64,000 nt of DNA from Legionella brunensis. GTDB lineage: Bacteria; Pseudomonadota; Gammaproteobacteria; Legionellales; Legionellaceae. The position numbers were made by a program, and so were the translations under genes. Location of the stretch: assembly GCF_001467025.1 (NCBI RefSeq), contig NZ_LNXV01000009.1:1-64000 (forward strand). The letters are read 5' to 3'. Shown here in pieces: positions 27,722 through 36,628 of this stretch; positions within the stretch are counted from its first letter, which is position 1; every line of letters starts with the position of its first letter. The notes beneath the pieces were generated by a model that saw only the letters and a list, made by a program, of their open reading frames with translations, did not search any database and had not been told where the DNA came from.

Positions 27722-28624
27722 ATGCGTCGCTTTGGAGTTTTAATTATTAGTGGGTTAATCTATTTTTTTGCCAATACTGGCGCATATGCTCAATTACCTG
27801 ACAATTATCAGAATTTATCTGCGCAACAAAAGCAAGATTTATTATGGGAAGAAATTACCAAAAGTCACGAAATCGATCCCTTACCACAACTGGCTGGGAA
27901 CAGTTTTAGGGAAGTGCTCCAAAAATTAAAAGGATTGTTTAATCTAGCACTTACTTTTAATCATATTAATGACGAATTGCCAGCAGGACGAGTGAAAATT
28001 ATTCATGCGAATGGGGCAGTGGGTAAGATTGTATTTATTCCTGCGCCTAATCATCCGTTCACAGGCATTTATCGTACAGGTGGAATTGGTTTGGCGCGAC
28101 TTTCTTTAGCTATTCCACCTGCGGATAATAATTACATACCAGGTATGGCTATTAAAATTCTAATCTCCCAACATCCGTCCCTAAATTTGCAAGTGATGAA
28201 TTTGCTTGAGGGCCAAAAAGAGAACTGGAATTATTTTGCGAAGGACTTCTCAAACCAAGTACCGCATCCAACGAGCTGGACATTAAAAGCAATTGAGAAA
28301 ATCTTTGAATGGACTCGTGATCCTGCCAATGAGCTCCCTTTGTGGCATTTAGCGGCATGGACTAGTGAAGGTAGGTTCGAAGGTATTCCCATATTTCCTG
28401 AACGAGTGTATTTCAGACCTAGTAGTTTGGTAAGAGATTTAATTCCTGAGGATTCTCGTGAAGATTTTAGAGTCTCATTTCTACAGATACCGATGGGACC
28501 CATGTATGAAGTGTACGGGGAATCCAAGGGTGTAGAATATCATATAGGGACACTAATGTTGGAAAGTGCTTTGTTGGCTTCAAATTACGGGGATCAAAAG
28601 TTATTTTTTCAACATCAACGATAA
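27722..28624 (+). CDS. Secreted protein, possibly catalase-fold-like
   Basis: The 300-residue protein has a signal peptide (about residues 1-24, cleaved after AYA). The body contains VKIIHANGAVGKIVFIP, GGIGLARLSLAIPP and GMAIKILIS followed by YFAKDFSNQVP. This order loosely echoes the catalase core (His-containing strand, RxS strand, GxAxKxxx strand, then FFxxFSN), but the similarity is weak and key haem residues are not verified. ATG 27722 is six bases after AGGAG. It stands alone before a convergent gene. Confidence 0.5.
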   Translation: MRRFGVLIISGLIYFFANTGAYAQLPDNYQNLSAQQKQDLLWEEITKSHEIDPLPQLAGNSFREVLQKLKGLFNLALTFNHINDELPAGRVKIIHANGAVGKIVFIPAPNHPFTGIYRTGGIGLARLSLAIPPADNNYIPGMAIKILISQHPSLNLQVMNLLEGQKENWNYFAKDFSNQVPHPTSWTLKAIEKIFEWTRDPANELPLWHLAAWTSEGRFEGIPIFPERVYFRPSSLVRDLIPEDSREDFRVSFLQIPMGPMYEVYGESKGVEYHIGTLMLESALLASNYGDQKLFFQHQR

Positions 28625-28765
28625 AAATTTAATTTTAAATTTTAATAAGGCATGTTCTTTCTCAGGGCTGCGATGGCGCAGCCTGATTCTCAACATAGCT
28701 GAGATTGGAGCTTTTGACTTGCATAATCAATAGTGATGATCTTTCTTGATTTTGTATTTTCTATT

Positions 28766-29194
28766 TCAACAGAATAACCGTGCTATACGGACATTGGCAT
28801 TCGCGATTTTTTCCTTATCATAGAATACACAAGGCGTGTTACGTAATCCTTTTCTCATGAGGAGAGAGTTAACAATTTCACTCCCAAAGGGAGAATTGGG
28901 ATCATTCCAATTGCTTTCATCGCCAATAAAGACTACGAGAGAGGGAGTAGCGCGCGTTACTTGCAACATGGCATCAAGAACTTTATCTGCGTTTGCGGAT
29001 AATTGAAAGGTATCATTTTTCCCCCAAATCATAGGGACATGCCCACCAATTGTAATTTGGTTTTTTAGTTGAAAGACAATGGCCAAACAGGAGCTAACAT
29101 TCGGTATAATAAGATTTTCTTGTCCTGTTGCGACACCAACGTAATCTCCACTAGCAGGCTCTTTTACTTCAACAATTTTTCTGAATAACTTCAT
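28766..29194 (-). CDS. CheD/CNF-like deamidase candidate
   Basis: The 142-residue protein contains NVSSCLAIVFQLKNQITIGGHVPMIW, with Cys36 and His52 sixteen residues apart. Chemoreceptor deamidase CheD has the same plan (LGSCV...GG..H, Cys-His 17 apart), and CNF1 and BLF1 toxins share this fold with similar spacing. The rest of the sequence does not match CheD well and no chemotaxis genes are near. Upstream lies a tandem TTAA element resembling a PmrA box, which in Legionella marks many Dot/Icm substrates. An effector that deamidates a glutamine of a host protein is therefore a reasonable but unproven idea. No clear ribosome site precedes the ATG. Confidence 0.5.
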   Translation of the reverse strand: MKLFRKIVEVKEPASGDYVGVATGQENLIIPNVSSCLAIVFQLKNQITIGGHVPMIWGKNDTFQLSANADKVLDAMLQVTRATPSLVVFIGDESNWNDPNSPFGSEIVNSLLMRKGLRNTPCVFYDKEKIANANVRIARLFC

Positions 29195-29277
29195 TTTACA
29201 TACACATAATTTTGTTAATTAATAGCTAAAATGGCAATCAGAACCTATTACTGATGCCATTAAATTAGAGTGAAGAT

Positions 29278-29306
29278 TAAATTAAGAACATTAAGGTTAT
29301 ATTAAG
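29278..29306 (-). promoter_or_regulatory. Tandem TTAA element, PmrA-box-like
   Basis: On the minus strand three CTTAAT blocks follow each other: CTTAATATA, a two-base gap, CTTAATGTT, then CTTAATTTA. The TTAA cores are 11 and 9 bases apart. The 11-base period with CTTAAT cores matches the PmrA box described for Legionella effector genes. It ends 84 bp before the start of the deamidase-like gene and points toward it. Confidence 0.55.
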
Positions 29307-29413
29307 AACTATTGAGATGAGAAAAAGGATTTCATGATAGTAGTAAACTTAATTCAATAAGTATTATAAATCGAGTCTTTAGTAAACCTTAATTTGTGAT
29401 TTATGAATCAGCG

Positions 29414-30886
29414 CTAGATTTTAGGTAGAATATTGTTTAATTCACCGATTACTTCAGCATTTTCGTCTAACCAACCCATTTCTTTCATAACGGCTTGACT
29501 ACGTTTGCCACTGCCTTGGTTGGAAGCCCCTTGAGCGTGGGAGACTAAGTCTTTTAAAGTCATGTTGTTATTTACATTACTTTTTGCAAAAAATGAATAT
29601 AAACCACACCAAGCTGCTTTATCAGCTGCCAATTTTTTATTGTAGGCTAGTAAAAAATTGTTTTTCCATTCTTCTGGATTTACCTCGGATTTAACCTCTT
29701 CAACTACTGATTTTTTTATCTCTACCGAGAGCTCTCTGATTGAAGGGGCCTCTATCTCTGTTGGTAAATTTAAAGAAACAAATTTAGCTTCAAAATATGC
29801 AATAACAGATTTGTTTTCATATTTTTTAGCGGTCTCTATAATTTGAGCAATCGATTGTTGAGCTAAGGTGTTAGGATCATTATGCAATTCAAAAAATTGC
29901 TCAATTAAACTTAAATTGTCAGTTGAAATAGCAGACTCTATTAATAAAACAAAGTTGTCATCATTAAGCGAAGTAGTATCTAGTTTTATGTTTATTAGAT
30001 GCTCACTTAAATACTTAGCTGCGGTATTTCTTGCATGCTCTAGAGCTGGATTTAAGAAATTATTATCATTTAAAGCGGCGAGTATATCTGTTTGAAGTTC
30101 CCTTACAAATTTAAACATATCACTTCGTTGATAACGCATTTGATGGATAACACAAGCAATGGAATTGGCGAGACGATATAATCCATTAGCGTCATCTCTA
30201 TTTGGTTGACAGCCTGTTTTTAAATCATGTAATGTCGGCACCCTAGGGAGAGACACTCCATCAAAATCTCCAGCAACATCCCAAAACATATATCGAACAA
30301 CTGGAGGCTCACTGGGATTAGTAGGTAATTCAAAGCAAAAATGCTGACTGTCATCAAGAGAAGGATTCAAAATAGTGATTGGCAATTGAAATGCTAAAGC
30401 AATTGCATATTCATTAATAATCTTTTTAAACATTGTTTGAACAAAAGTTTTATCCTTAAATTTTTCTCTCATAGCATTAAAATCAGGAGCTTTCCCAATA
30501 ACTTTTTCATCGCCTTTTTGGTTAAAGATTACAATCGATTCTTCTTTGCAAAGACTTTCAAAGTCTTTCGTTAAAAGAACATTCATTGTTTGATCTATTT
30601 CCTGAATTTTAGCAGGGATAATTTGAAACTCTTGTGTTTTTAATCCTAAGGATTTTATTTGAGCCAGCAGAGATGTTTCCCTCTGAAGCAAGACATCCCA
30701 ATGATAATCACTGCTCCATTTATTGGGGATAAAAATGCATTGATTTTGACTTTCAAGCTGAAAAACCTGCTTCTCGGAGCCACTCCCTATTTGTCGAAAA
30801 TTAGTTCTCTTCAAAACTTGGTTATGTAGAATTAAAGTAGTCTCTGTATCTTCTTGAAAGAATCTTTTTAGCCATTCATCTATCAT
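29414..30886 (-). CDS. Unknown protein with kinase-like N-terminal half, effector candidate
   Basis: The 490-residue protein has no signal peptide or membrane segment. The first 230 residues suggest a diverged protein-kinase-like fold: a glycine-rich turn IGSGSEKQVFQL (about 33-44), a Lys-containing strand, an Asn/Asp region LPITILNPSLDDSQHFCF, and FWDVAGDFDG in the place of a DFG-type metal motif. The C-terminal half is helical. I could not confirm catalytic residues. It resembles the style of Legionella cytoplasmic effectors. A perfect palindrome lies 44 bp upstream of the start. Confidence 0.45.
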   Translation of the reverse strand: MIDEWLKRFFQEDTETTLILHNQVLKRTNFRQIGSGSEKQVFQLESQNQCIFIPNKWSSDYHWDVLLQRETSLLAQIKSLGLKTQEFQIIPAKIQEIDQTMNVLLTKDFESLCKEESIVIFNQKGDEKVIGKAPDFNAMREKFKDKTFVQTMFKKIINEYAIALAFQLPITILNPSLDDSQHFCFELPTNPSEPPVVRYMFWDVAGDFDGVSLPRVPTLHDLKTGCQPNRDDANGLYRLANSIACVIHQMRYQRSDMFKFVRELQTDILAALNDNNFLNPALEHARNTAAKYLSEHLINIKLDTTSLNDDNFVLLIESAISTDNLSLIEQFFELHNDPNTLAQQSIAQIIETAKKYENKSVIAYFEAKFVSLNLPTEIEAPSIRELSVEIKKSVVEEVKSEVNPEEWKNNFLLAYNKKLAADKAAWCGLYSFFAKSNVNNNMTLKDLVSHAQGASNQGSGKRSQAVMKEMGWLDENAEVIGELNNILPKI

Positions 30887-30929
30887 TGGTTATCTTGACA
30901 AGCAGGTGTGTCAATATTCTAACATAAAG

Positions 30930-30946
30930 GTTGATTATTAATCAAC
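30930..30946. promoter_or_regulatory. Perfect 17-bp palindrome, possible operator
   Basis: GTTGATTA and TAATCAAC flank one central base, forming a perfect inverted repeat 44-60 bp upstream of the kinase-like gene and in the gap to the amidase gene. Position and symmetry fit a dimeric regulator site; no regulator gene is adjacent. Confidence 0.4.
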
Positions 30947-31027
30947 TTGTGCTTATTCATTACGTCCTGATTGTCTTTGTAGCTGTGATTAAATGGTGAT
31001 TGCTTTGTGTGCAAATAGGTTTATCTT

Positions 31028-31681
31028 TTAGCTTCGATTGACTAGTTGCAGTACTTTCTCAAGGAAAACTGGCCCAGGATCATTTTTATCGGTTTGATAA
31101 TTAGGATCTTGTTCCAGCCAAAGGGGGCTTTTTTGGAAATTTAAATACTCATTATGACCAATAATGTATTTAATTTCCGGGTATTTCTTTTTTAAATAAC
31201 AAACTAAAAACGCATTGGCTTTGGTTTGTGCTTCAGTTAAATCATCTTCATTGTTAATTCCACCAATGTTTTCGATGCCTATTGCATAATGATTAAGGCC
31301 TATGACATGTCTTGCCATCCAAGTTTCGGGCATGAGTTGATAAATAGTTCCATCACGATCCACTACAAAATGACTGGATACATTTAAGTTACCAGGTAAT
31401 TCTTTGATTCGCGGCGAATTCTTGGGAAAAGTAGGCGGGTTAAATACGCGAAAGGTTGCTTCGAAGGTGGGTATGCATGTCCAATGCAATACAACCATTC
31501 TAGGTTCGATTTCAATTGATTTGGAGTCAATCCCATAATGAGTTAACTGATATTGCTGTGTTAAAGCAATGCGTTCTTTATCAAATTGAATAGGTGCTTG
31601 ATGGATTGCCTGAGGATTATGACAAGAAAATGCATGAACGAGAGAGCTTATAAAAAATATGGAGAATATAAAAATTTTCAT
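31028..31681 (-). CDS. N-acetylmuramoyl-L-alanine amidase (Amidase_2), exported
   Basis: The 217-residue protein has a signal peptide (to about residue 20) and an Amidase_2/PGRP domain: VVLHWTC (zinc His), SHFVVDRDGTIYQLMPE, RHVIGLNHYAIGIENIGG (second His and active-site region) and NDPGPVF (zinc-Asp/C-terminal ligand). It cuts between the muramic acid sugar and the stem peptide of peptidoglycan in the periplasm or outside the cell. Its ATG lies one base after the stop of the transglycosylase-like gene, so the two are translated together as a cell-wall hydrolase pair. Confidence 0.9.
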   Translation of the reverse strand: MKIFIFSIFFISSLVHAFSCHNPQAIHQAPIQFDKERIALTQQYQLTHYGIDSKSIEIEPRMVVLHWTCIPTFEATFRVFNPPTFPKNSPRIKELPGNLNVSSHFVVDRDGTIYQLMPETWMARHVIGLNHYAIGIENIGGINNEDDLTEAQTKANAFLVCYLKKKYPEIKYIIGHNEYLNFQKSPLWLEQDPNYQTDKNDPGPVFLEKVLQLVNRS

Positions 31682-31682
31682 A

Positions 31683-32750
31683 CTATTTTTTTAGCACCAT
31701 GAAATAAGCAGTAATATAATTGGGCAAATGGCGGGTTGCTTTATAAAAGTCCTCTCTCCCTGCATAGCTGCCTGTTAAATAATCAATCTGATACAAGTTA
31801 TTTTGGAATGCGCCTCCAGTATCTGCGAAAATACCTGCTTTTGTCACCATTTTTCCCGTTTTATCAGGATATTGCACCATCAGTAATTTGCCCAGACCAA
31901 ATTGCTCTAAGTCGGCTGCGAACGTTACTTCACTATTGACGGTGATTTTATGTTCTGCGTCCTTACCGTATCCTTTGATACCATCGACTTGTTTAAAATA
32001 CCAGTAGCGCTCTTGTTTATAGGGATTTTTCGCCTTATCGTAAGGAATGTTATTGGTACGATGAACGTTAAATATTTTTAACTGATTATGATCGCCAAAA
32101 TCTGCTACCACAGTTCCTTGCATTAATGCAGCCTCTAAATCGTCGCGATTTAAATAAGCTAAAACAGGAACATCTTTGTTGGTCAAGGCTCCTTTTAAGA
32201 TAGCCTGCTTCCCATATTGGAAGCGAGTAAGTTTAGGTTTGGCATTCGCTTCTTCGAGTATCAAAGATTCTTCGTCTTTGGGAAGAGCATAAAGTGCAAA
32301 GGGGTAAGCTGCGGTTGGCTTCGTGAGGACTTTGGCACGATGGACGTAATATTTCGTCATTAAAATTTTATCTTTAGGCAAATTGGCAATAAGCGGTTTA
32401 TTTGACCTAAGTGGTTTTGCCTGTTCAATGTCAGGATACCAACGGATGAAATCAAAGTGTTGTTTTACAAAGGCAGGATCATGCATTTCATGTTGATGTT
32501 GGCAAACAAATGTCAAGGTTGCTTTAATTCGAGCAAGAGGAACTTTAAATACTTTGCCGTCATGAATCACAAGAGGATCATAGCTACTACCTTTGTTTAA
32601 ATATGCCAAGGTTTCTTTGGCTGTTGCGCACAAAGCAGGTCCATTAATCGCATAATCAGTCGAGGGTAGGGGGGGGGCAGGGACAAAACGAGGTGTAGCA
32701 ATAGCTTGGATGCTAATTAGAAAACTGTAAAGGAAAAATTTTACTTTCAT
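31683..32750 (-). CDS. MltA-like/3D-domain lytic transglycosylase, exported
   Basis: The 355-residue protein has a signal peptide (about residues 1-18) and ends with a 3D-type barrel: GIFADTGGAFQNN...IDYLTGSYAGREDF (Asp residues of the 3D domain). The middle, VPVLAYLNRDDLEAALMQGTVVADF, echoes the MltA region in which a product with 1,6-anhydro ends is made from glycan strands. The match is modest and the usual QIQGSG segment is not clear. Pairing with the amidase supports a wall-hydrolysis role. A nine-G run (as C on the coding strand) lies just after the signal peptide. Confidence 0.65.
   Translation of the reverse strand: MKVKFFLYSFLISIQAIATPRFVPAPPLPSTDYAINGPALCATAKETLAYLNKGSSYDPLVIHDGKVFKVPLARIKATLTFVCQHQHEMHDPAFVKQHFDFIRWYPDIEQAKPLRSNKPLIANLPKDKILMTKYYVHRAKVLTKPTAAYPFALYALPKDEESLILEEANAKPKLTRFQYGKQAILKGALTNKDVPVLAYLNRDDLEAALMQGTVVADFGDHNQLKIFNVHRTNNIPYDKAKNPYKQERYWYFKQVDGIKGYGKDAEHKITVNSEVTFAADLEQFGLGKLLMVQYPDKTGKMVTKAGIFADTGGAFQNNLYQIDYLTGSYAGREDFYKATRHLPNYITAYFMVLKK
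32669..32677. repeat. Homopolymer of nine G inside the MltA-like gene
   Basis: Nine consecutive G on the plus strand code for part of the PAPPLP segment near residue 25 of the transglycosylase-like protein. The frame is open at nine. A change of one base would stop the protein just after its signal peptide. Confidence 0.75.
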
Positions 32751-33023
32751 TGTCTGTAATTAAGATTTCTTTAAGAAGATAAGATAATACCATAATCAGA
32801 CTAGCTAAAATCATAAAATTTAAAGTAGAGGACGCCTCTACAAGAGCGCTGTAAACAAACATTCTTATATGTGCAGGAAGAAAACATTGCTAATTGCAAT
32901 ATCTATGAATCCACCTATAACCTTTTAACTCTAGAAGTGTGCAGAGAGTTGTTAATTTGCAGAGTTAATATGAAGCTGATATAGTTGCCATTTTGATTAT
33001 ATTTGAATCATCTAGGTGGTAAA

Positions 33024-35051
33024 ATGATAGATAAAGAGTCCTCTATAGAGACAATTTTTGCTGCACTAGCCAAGGATGTCAAGGTTCTTAATGAGGCAGC
33101 GGACGAGCTCAAAGGCGATCCAAAATTTATGCTTATGGCGGTCAAAGAAGATTTAAGAGCGCTTACATTTGCCACCCCTAAACTAAAAAAAGATCAAGAA
33201 TTTATGCTTGCTGCGGTCCATATCAATGCCAGAGCGCTCTCGTTCGCTGATCCTGAGCTCACAGAAAAGCGAGAATTTATACTTGCGGCGGTAAAAGCAA
33301 ATCCCCAAGCGGTTAAATCTGTGGTCTTAGTGCTCGCAAAGGTTAAAAACTCTGCAGCAAGCGAGCTCTTGAAAGATCCTGATTTTATGCTTGCTGCAGT
33401 AGCACAGGATATTATGTTGCTTATTCATGCAGCGGACGAGCTCAAAAAAGACCATCACTTTATGCTCGCTGCGGTCAAAGAACATTTCAGAGCGCTTGTA
33501 CTTGCCGCCCCTAGTCTCAAGAAAGATCAAAAGTTTATGCTTGCTGTGATCCACATCAATGCCAGAGCGCTTTCGTTCGCTGACCCTGAGCTTACAGAAA
33601 AGCGAGAATTTATACTTGCGGCGGTAAAAACAAATCCCCAAGCGTTTGAATCTGTGATCTTAGTACTCGCAAAGGTTAGAAACTCTGCAGCAAGCGAGCT
33701 CTTGAAAGATCCTGATTTTATGCTTGCTGCAGTAACACAGGATATTACGTTGCTTGAGCATGTAGCGGACGAGCTCAAAAAAGATCAAGAATTTATGCTT
33801 GCTGTGGTCCATATCAATGCCAGAGCGCTTTCGTTCGCTGACCCTGAGCTCACAGAAAAGCGAGAATTTATACTTGCGGCGGTAAAAGCAAATCCCCAAG
33901 CGTTTGAGTCTGTGGTCTTCATGCTCGCAAAGGTTAAAAACTCTGCAGCGAGCGAGCTCTTGAAAGACCCCGAGTTTATGCTTGCTGCGATAAAAGTAAA
34001 TTTCCAGGTTGCTGCACATCTAGATCGCGAGCTCAGAAAAGACTGTGAGTTTATGCTCGCTGCGGTACAAATAAATCTTAATGTGGCGTCCTTCGCAGAT
34101 GAGGTGCTTAAAAAAGACCGTAAGTTTATGCTTTTTATGATAGAAAAGAATAGTAATTATCTTTGGGTCGCTAGTGATGAGCTCAGTGATGATCCTACTT
34201 TTATACTCGAAGCGGTTTCTTGTAATGGTCTCGCGTTACAAGATGCTGGTAATTTTATTAATGATCCCGATATAGTCTTTGCAGCGTTAAAAAACAATAT
34301 TCATGCGCTTAAATATGCGGCAGACAGGTTTAAAAAAGACCCTAGGTTTATGCTTGCTGCAGTACAAATAAATGTTCATGCTCTTCAGTACGCAGCCCCT
34401 GAGCTTAAAAAAGATCGAGAATTTATGCTTGCTGCGGCAGGAAAAAATGTCCATGCGCTTGCCTATGATGATTCTGGACTCACAGCAGATCGAGAGGCTA
34501 TGCTTAATATGGTAGCCAAAGATAGTTCCGCGCTTACTTATGCTGCTCCTGAGCTTCAAAATGATCCGGAATTTGTGTCCCTTGCAGTAAAAGATAATGG
34601 CATGATGCTTGTTGAGGTAGCTCAGATTGCAGCAACACAAAATCCTTTAGCGTTACCCCATGTTTCTGAAGAACTCCAAAAAAAGCCTGAAATTACATTG
34701 ATAAGCAAAAACGTGGCACAGATTGATCAATGGTTTCAGGAACAATTACCAAAAAATCTTGATCTTAAGGCTCGAAAAAACGCTTATCTTGATCTTGTAG
34801 AACAACAAAGTAGACATTTAAGTCCGGGACAAAAGAAGGAGTTAGCGCTTTATATTTTAAATGAAAAAGAGCATTTTCTAAAAAAAGAAAGGCATTTTTT
34901 CCGTTTTCAATCCTATTCAATTCAAACCTTCTCAGTGCACCGGCTTGTTAAAACGCTTATGCAAGGGGAGGAACTCAGGAACGGTAAGACTGAAATTTAT
35001 GATGAGGGTAAGGATAAAACTTATACCCTTTCTCGTCATAGTAGCAAGTAA
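33024..35051 (+). CDS. DUF4116 repeat protein, effector candidate
   Basis: The 675-residue protein consists of about 19 short helical repeats with the core (D/E)xxFMLAAVKxNxxALxxAxxELKKD, the DUF4116 pattern common in Legionella and amoeba-associated bacteria. Three copies of a longer block (HINARALSFADPELTEKREF...NSAASELLKDP) near 33220, 33552 and 33810 are almost identical in DNA, showing recent internal duplication. The last 110 residues are non-repeat and charged. The start at 33024 follows AGGTGG; a TTG at 33003 is less likely. It has no signal peptide. Function is unknown; a scaffold-type host-binding role is a guess. Confidence 0.8.
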   Translation: MIDKESSIETIFAALAKDVKVLNEAADELKGDPKFMLMAVKEDLRALTFATPKLKKDQEFMLAAVHINARALSFADPELTEKREFILAAVKANPQAVKSVVLVLAKVKNSAASELLKDPDFMLAAVAQDIMLLIHAADELKKDHHFMLAAVKEHFRALVLAAPSLKKDQKFMLAVIHINARALSFADPELTEKREFILAAVKTNPQAFESVILVLAKVRNSAASELLKDPDFMLAAVTQDITLLEHVADELKKDQEFMLAVVHINARALSFADPELTEKREFILAAVKANPQAFESVVFMLAKVKNSAASELLKDPEFMLAAIKVNFQVAAHLDRELRKDCEFMLAAVQINLNVASFADEVLKKDRKFMLFMIEKNSNYLWVASDELSDDPTFILEAVSCNGLALQDAGNFINDPDIVFAALKNNIHALKYAADRFKKDPRFMLAAVQINVHALQYAAPELKKDREFMLAAAGKNVHALAYDDSGLTADREAMLNMVAKDSSALTYAAPELQNDPEFVSLAVKDNGMMLVEVAQIAATQNPLALPHVSEELQKKPEITLISKNVAQIDQWFQEQLPKNLDLKARKNAYLDLVEQQSRHLSPGQKKELALYILNEKEHFLKKERHFFRFQSYSIQTFSVHRLVKTLMQGEELRNGKTEIYDEGKDKTYTLSRHSSK

Positions 35052-35163
35052 AGTTGCACGTAATTCCCACAAATACATGCGCAGAATTTCGCTTGGGTAG
35101 TACTAAAACAGTATTCCTCAGTAGTAGGTTTTTCCTCCAAGCAAGTACTCTGATTAGAGCATT

Positions 35164-35196
35164 AAGTATTGGGAAGTACACACTTTCCCAATACTT
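35164..35196. terminator. Bidirectional terminator hairpin
   Basis: AAGTATTGGGAA (35164-35175) and TTCCCAATACTT (35185-35196) form a perfect 12-bp stem with a 9-base loop, followed by a T-rich stretch on the plus strand. It sits between the convergent ends of the DUF4116 gene and the coiled-coil gene. Confidence 0.75.
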
Positions 35197-35202
35197 GCTA
35201 TT

Positions 35203-36441
35203 TTAAGGGGTTACCAGTTGTTGCGTTACAATAGCAAGGGCAGCGACAGCAGCAGCTTGCATCGTTTGACGACTTGGAAGATTTTCTTTAAAAAAATTAT
35301 AGTAGCTAAATTCAGATACTGAAACGGAAGTATCCACATTCTCATTTACTTCTAAAGATGTCGTTTCGTCTTCAGAACATGTTTGCACGACTGCAGAAGT
35401 ATTCTCTCCTTTGAGTTCTTCTTGTTGCTGTTGTAATTGCTGCTTATACTGCAGTATGGATTGTTCAAGCTTAATCTGACTTAGTTTTTCTTGGATGTGT
35501 TCATGTTCCATAATGGTTTCTTGCTGTTGTCTTTTCAATTCGATGTGATACGTTTCTACTGATTCGTAAAGAGCAATTTCTTCATTCAAGGCTTGTTCTG
35601 CCTTCACACATTGCTCATTGGCTTCTTTTAAGTTCTGAATTAATGGGATCTGATGAAACCATGAAAGTACCCAGTAATAGAGCTGCATAATACGAGAGGT
35701 ATTGCGCCATTCATTGTTGAAACTTAGATAACGCTGAGTTGCCTGATGAAGTTCTATGAGTTTTTTTGAAAAAGAGTCAATTTTGGTATCTAATGCATTT
35801 TTTTTCTTTTTTAATTCAAGGAGTGAGCTTTCCAGATTCACAGTTTCATCAGCGATTATTGACTCACTGGTTTGATTAGAATCAATGGCATCATCGGAAG
35901 TAATGTGGAAAAGCTCCGTTACCCTGATTATATAATCCTTTGCTGTTTCATTGCTTTTCCTCAACAATTGGGATTCATCAAGGGTTATCTTCTGGCTTTT
36001 GCAGTAATTTTTAATTTCCGTGAGTAAGGCCATAGCTTGAAATTTTGTGGTTACTTTCTTTTCATTGACACCATTAATGACTATTTGCCTAAACCATGTA
36101 ATCGAGCCTTGATAACTGACATTGTTATAATTTTTTAAGTGTTGATAGTAAATGATTGCAAAAATTAGGCTTTCTATATTGTTTATTTTTGGTAAATAAA
36201 AAGTATAATCTTTCCCGTTAGCATTAAATAATACATGATGTCCAAATAATTTGGCTTTTTCATGCAATTTGTTCACCACTTCCTTGATTTCGGTGATTCC
36301 TAATTTCTCTATTCCTAAGCCAATATCAATCAGTGTGTTCGCGGTAGTAAGTTGTTTGGTGTATTCTGTACTCTCAGGTGATGCCGGAAGATTATCAATA
36401 CAGTCTTTAAAAAGTTGCCAATAGGTGGTCATTGAAATCAT
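35203..36441 (-). CDS. Unknown coiled-coil protein with hydrophobic C-terminal end
   Basis: I do not recognise this 412-residue protein. The first 190 residues are helical and polar; residues about 205-345 form long charged coiled coils (LLELKKKKNALDTKIDSFSK and QQQLQQQQEELKGE-like segments). The last 20 residues are short and hydrophobic (AAAVAALAIVTQQL). It has no signal peptide. AAGGGAAT lies before the ATG at 36441. Long coiled coils in a cytosolic protein of this genome type fit an effector, but nothing decides it. Confidence 0.6.
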   Translation of the reverse strand: MISMTTYWQLFKDCIDNLPASPESTEYTKQLTTANTLIDIGLGIEKLGITEIKEVVNKLHEKAKLFGHHVLFNANGKDYTFYLPKINNIESLIFAIIYYQHLKNYNNVSYQGSITWFRQIVINGVNEKKVTTKFQAMALLTEIKNYCKSQKITLDESQLLRKSNETAKDYIIRVTELFHITSDDAIDSNQTSESIIADETVNLESSLLELKKKKNALDTKIDSFSKKLIELHQATQRYLSFNNEWRNTSRIMQLYYWVLSWFHQIPLIQNLKEANEQCVKAEQALNEEIALYESVETYHIELKRQQQETIMEHEHIQEKLSQIKLEQSILQYKQQLQQQQEELKGENTSAVVQTCSEDETTSLEVNENVDTSVSVSEFSYYNFFKENLPSRQTMQAAAVAALAIVTQQLVTP

Positions 36442-36628
36442 ATTATTCCCTTAAAAATGATTAACATTTTTAATGTAAATTGCCTGTTTGAAAAAAGCTA
36501 CTAAGAACTGAATGGATTGTCTAAGTTGTTTAAAGTATGAGCATTTTTGATGTGAAAAATAAGCGCCTAATTTGCAAAATAAAAATTTCAGGCTAAATAT
36601 ATTACAAAGAGGATATGGAATTTAACTC

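Noticed and set aside
28663-28685. A seven-pair GC stem between convergent genes as a terminator
   Set aside because: The stem is short, has a bulge and no T tract follows in either direction.
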